From NCBI RefSeq assembly GCF_009861505.1, contig NZ_WTFT01000011.1, forward strand, positions 289,653 to 353,652: a DNA stretch of 64,000 nucleotides. Reading direction: 5' to 3'. Under the pieces are notes generated by a model. The model was not told the origin of the DNA. It worked only from the letters and a program-made list of their open reading frames with translations, and did not search any database. Of the stretch, positions 62,896 to 64,000 are shown in pieces (position 1 is the first letter of the stretch; each line of letters begins with the position of its first letter). A program made the translations under genes and the position numbers. This DNA is from Pseudomonas izuensis. GTDB lineage: Bacteria > Pseudomonadota > Gammaproteobacteria > Pseudomonadales > Pseudomonadaceae.

Positions 62896-63528
62896 ATGGT
62901 TCGTCGCACCAAAGAGGAAGCTCAAGAAACCCGCAGCCAGATACTCGAAGCGGCCGAAAAAGCCTTTTTCGAGCGGGGCGTGGCTCGTACGACGCTGGCG
63001 GACATCGCGACCCTGGCCGGTGTTACCCGTGGCGCCATCTACTGGCATTTCAGCAACAAGGCCGATCTGGTGCAGGCCATGCTCGATACCTTGCAGGAGC
63101 CCCTTGATGAACTGGCCAAGGCCGCCGAGAGCGAAGACGAACTCGACCCCCTGGGTTGCATGCGCAGGCTGCTGATTCATTTGTTTCATGAAGTTGCGCT
63201 GGATCCCAAGACCCGGCGTATCAACGAGATTCTGTTTCATAAGTGCGAATTCACCGATGAAATGTGCGACCTGCGCCAGCAGCGGCGCGCGGCCAGCCTT
63301 GAATGCAACTCGCGGATCGGCCTGACCCTGCGTAATGCCGTGAACCGTGGTCAGTTGCCTGAAGATCTCGACACCGCCCGCGCCGCCATCAGCATCCATG
63401 CCTATATAGACGGCCTTCTGTACCAATGGTTGCTCGCGCCCGACAGCTACGAACTGCACACCGAGGCCGAACGATGGGTCGATACCGGGCTGGACATGCT
63501 GCGTTTCAGCCCCAGCCTGCGTAAATGA
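62896..63528 (+). CDS. emhR: TetR-family repressor of the efflux operon (EmhR/TtgR)
   Basis: The 210-residue product has the TetR helix-turn-helix ([28 protein letters not shown], about 30-57) and a ligand domain like TtgR ([24 protein letters not shown]). TtgR binds flavonoids, antibiotics and plant phenolics and then leaves DNA. Divergent placement and the recognisable operator support the name; MexR-type MarR control, as in P. aeruginosa, is excluded. Confidence 0.93.
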   Translation: MVRRTKEEAQETRSQILEAAEKAFFERGVARTTLADIATLAGVTRGAIYWHFSNKADLVQAMLDTLQEPLDELAKAAESEDELDPLGCMRRLLIHLFHEVALDPKTRRINEILFHKCEFTDEMCDLRQQRRAASLECNSRIGLTLRNAVNRGQLPEDLDTARAAISIHAYIDGLLYQWLLAPDSYELHTEAERWVDTGLDMLRFSPSLRK

Positions 63529-63729
63529 AACAACATGCGTACTCGGCTTCGCGTGTGTCAACCGCTCAAGGCCTGGATGAACAGTTCTTCATGGGGCTCC
63601 GGGGCGGTGGGGTGCTTTTATATACTTACGTTTGGCGCGTTGACAGGTAGCAAGCTCAGTATTTTGTAGGGATTTTGTGTCGGCCTTGTGAGAAAGCGTA
63701 AGTACCAGGCATTGAATCCTGACACGGCC
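63529..63729. other. Region downstream of emhR (201 bases)
   Basis: TATACTTACGTTT at 63621-63633 repeats the left half of the TtgR-type operator, and CGTAAGT stands at 63698-63704 as an inverted partner about 70 bases away. No gene is recognised; a promoter for a gene beyond the window is possible. Confidence 0.4.
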
Positions 63730-63943
63730 CTTGTGGGAGCAAGGCTTGCCCGCGATGGCGGCCTTACAGCCGACCTGACTCTCGCGGATGTACCCCGATC
63801 AACTGTAGGAGCTGGCTTGCCAGCGATTACGGCCTTACATCCGACCTGTTTTTCGCGGATGTACCCAATCCCTTGTGGGAGCGAGCCTGCTCGCGAAGGC
63901 TGCCTGCCAGCCGACCTGTCTCTTGCTGACCGAGTACATATCC
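63730..63943. repeat. Tandem array of three REP units
   Basis: Three units of about 70-72 bases each start with a REP core: GGAGCAAGGCTTGCCCGCGA (63730-63756), GGAGCTGGCTTGCCAGCGA (63803-63827) and GGAGCGAGCCTGCTCGCGA (63872-63898). The spacers share CGGCCTTACAGCCGACCTG and, in two, TCGCGGATGTACCC. All cores point the same way, unlike the inverted pairs elsewhere. Confidence 0.85.
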
Positions 63944-64000
63944 ATTGCTGCGGTAACGGCCACCTATGGTTTCGCCCTGACGGCGAGTCACTTGGAAAAG
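63944..64000. repeat. Partial Pseudomonas intergenic repeat at the window edge
   Basis: GCTGCGGTAACGGC and TTTCGCCCTGACGGCGAGTC resemble a dispersed intergenic sequence that I recall from many Pseudomonas genomes, usually continuing past GGAAAAG. It is cut by the window end. Confidence 0.5.

Noticed and set aside
1..64000. CRISPR arrays, tRNA or rRNA genes, insertion sequences, prophage genes
   Set aside because: No regularly spaced direct repeats with unique spacers, no cloverleaf-like sequence and no transposase or phage structural frame was seen. The repeated palindromes are REP-type.

Overview
This window reads as chromosomal DNA of a Pseudomonas from the P. fluorescens group. The reasons are high GC, dense Pseudomonas-type intergenic palindromes (REP/REPIN elements), a TetR-controlled TtgABC/EmhABC efflux system, a bra-type branched-chain amino-acid transporter, a PcaR-controlled protocatechuate pathway and an Anr-type box before a small cbb3 oxidase subunit. 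I see no rRNA, tRNA, CRISPR array, insertion sequence or phage. Names rest on motifs and remembered families only; no searches were run.

Layout. 1-6 kb: an isochorismatase-like hydrolase; a minus-strand run of two SEC-C metal-binding proteins, a LEA-type lipoprotein and an unknown protein; two tandem OmpA-type lipoproteins with hairpin leaders; a DUF1145 protein overlapping a collagen-like secreted protein; a CopD-like membrane protein. 6-15 kb: dinG, an agarase-like glycoside hydrolase, a family VIII-type serine hydrolase, an OmpA lipoprotein with a histone-like tail, pdxH and a SlyB-like lipoprotein. 15-23.5 kb: a colicin-E3-type rRNase toxin with its immunity gene, nhaA, a PLP enzyme, an FAD oxidoreductase, a lipoprotein and a divergent SDR/LysR pair. 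23.5-28.5 kb: livK-livHMGF. 28.5-41 kb: DUF2288, an orphan tubulin/FtsZ-superfamily protein, an HIBADH-like dehydrogenase overlapping an MHYT-GGDEF-EAL protein, a YkgJ-type protein, an MFS carrier, rapA, two small hypothetical genes and ccoM. 41-43.5 kb: an inorganic phosphate permease and a small conserved gene.

44.2-56.4 kb holds a complete protocatechuate branch of the beta-ketoadipate pathway: pcaR, pcaK, pcaIJF, pcaHG, pcaT, pcaBDC and, facing them, an OprD-family porin. PcaR-type operators lie before pcaR, pcaK, pcaI and the porin, so uptake across both membranes and ring cleavage through to succinyl-CoA plus acetyl-CoA appear to form one regulon. 56.8-63.5 kb is the RND pump emhABC/ttgABC with its divergent TetR repressor and a recognisable operator. 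The window ends in a tandem array of REP units.

The most unusual items are the orphan tubulin-like protein (29473-31680), the E3-type rRNase paired with an immunity protein unlike Im3 (15022-16424), and the two OmpA leaders in which different sequences fold the ribosome-binding site into a hairpin (2751-3589).
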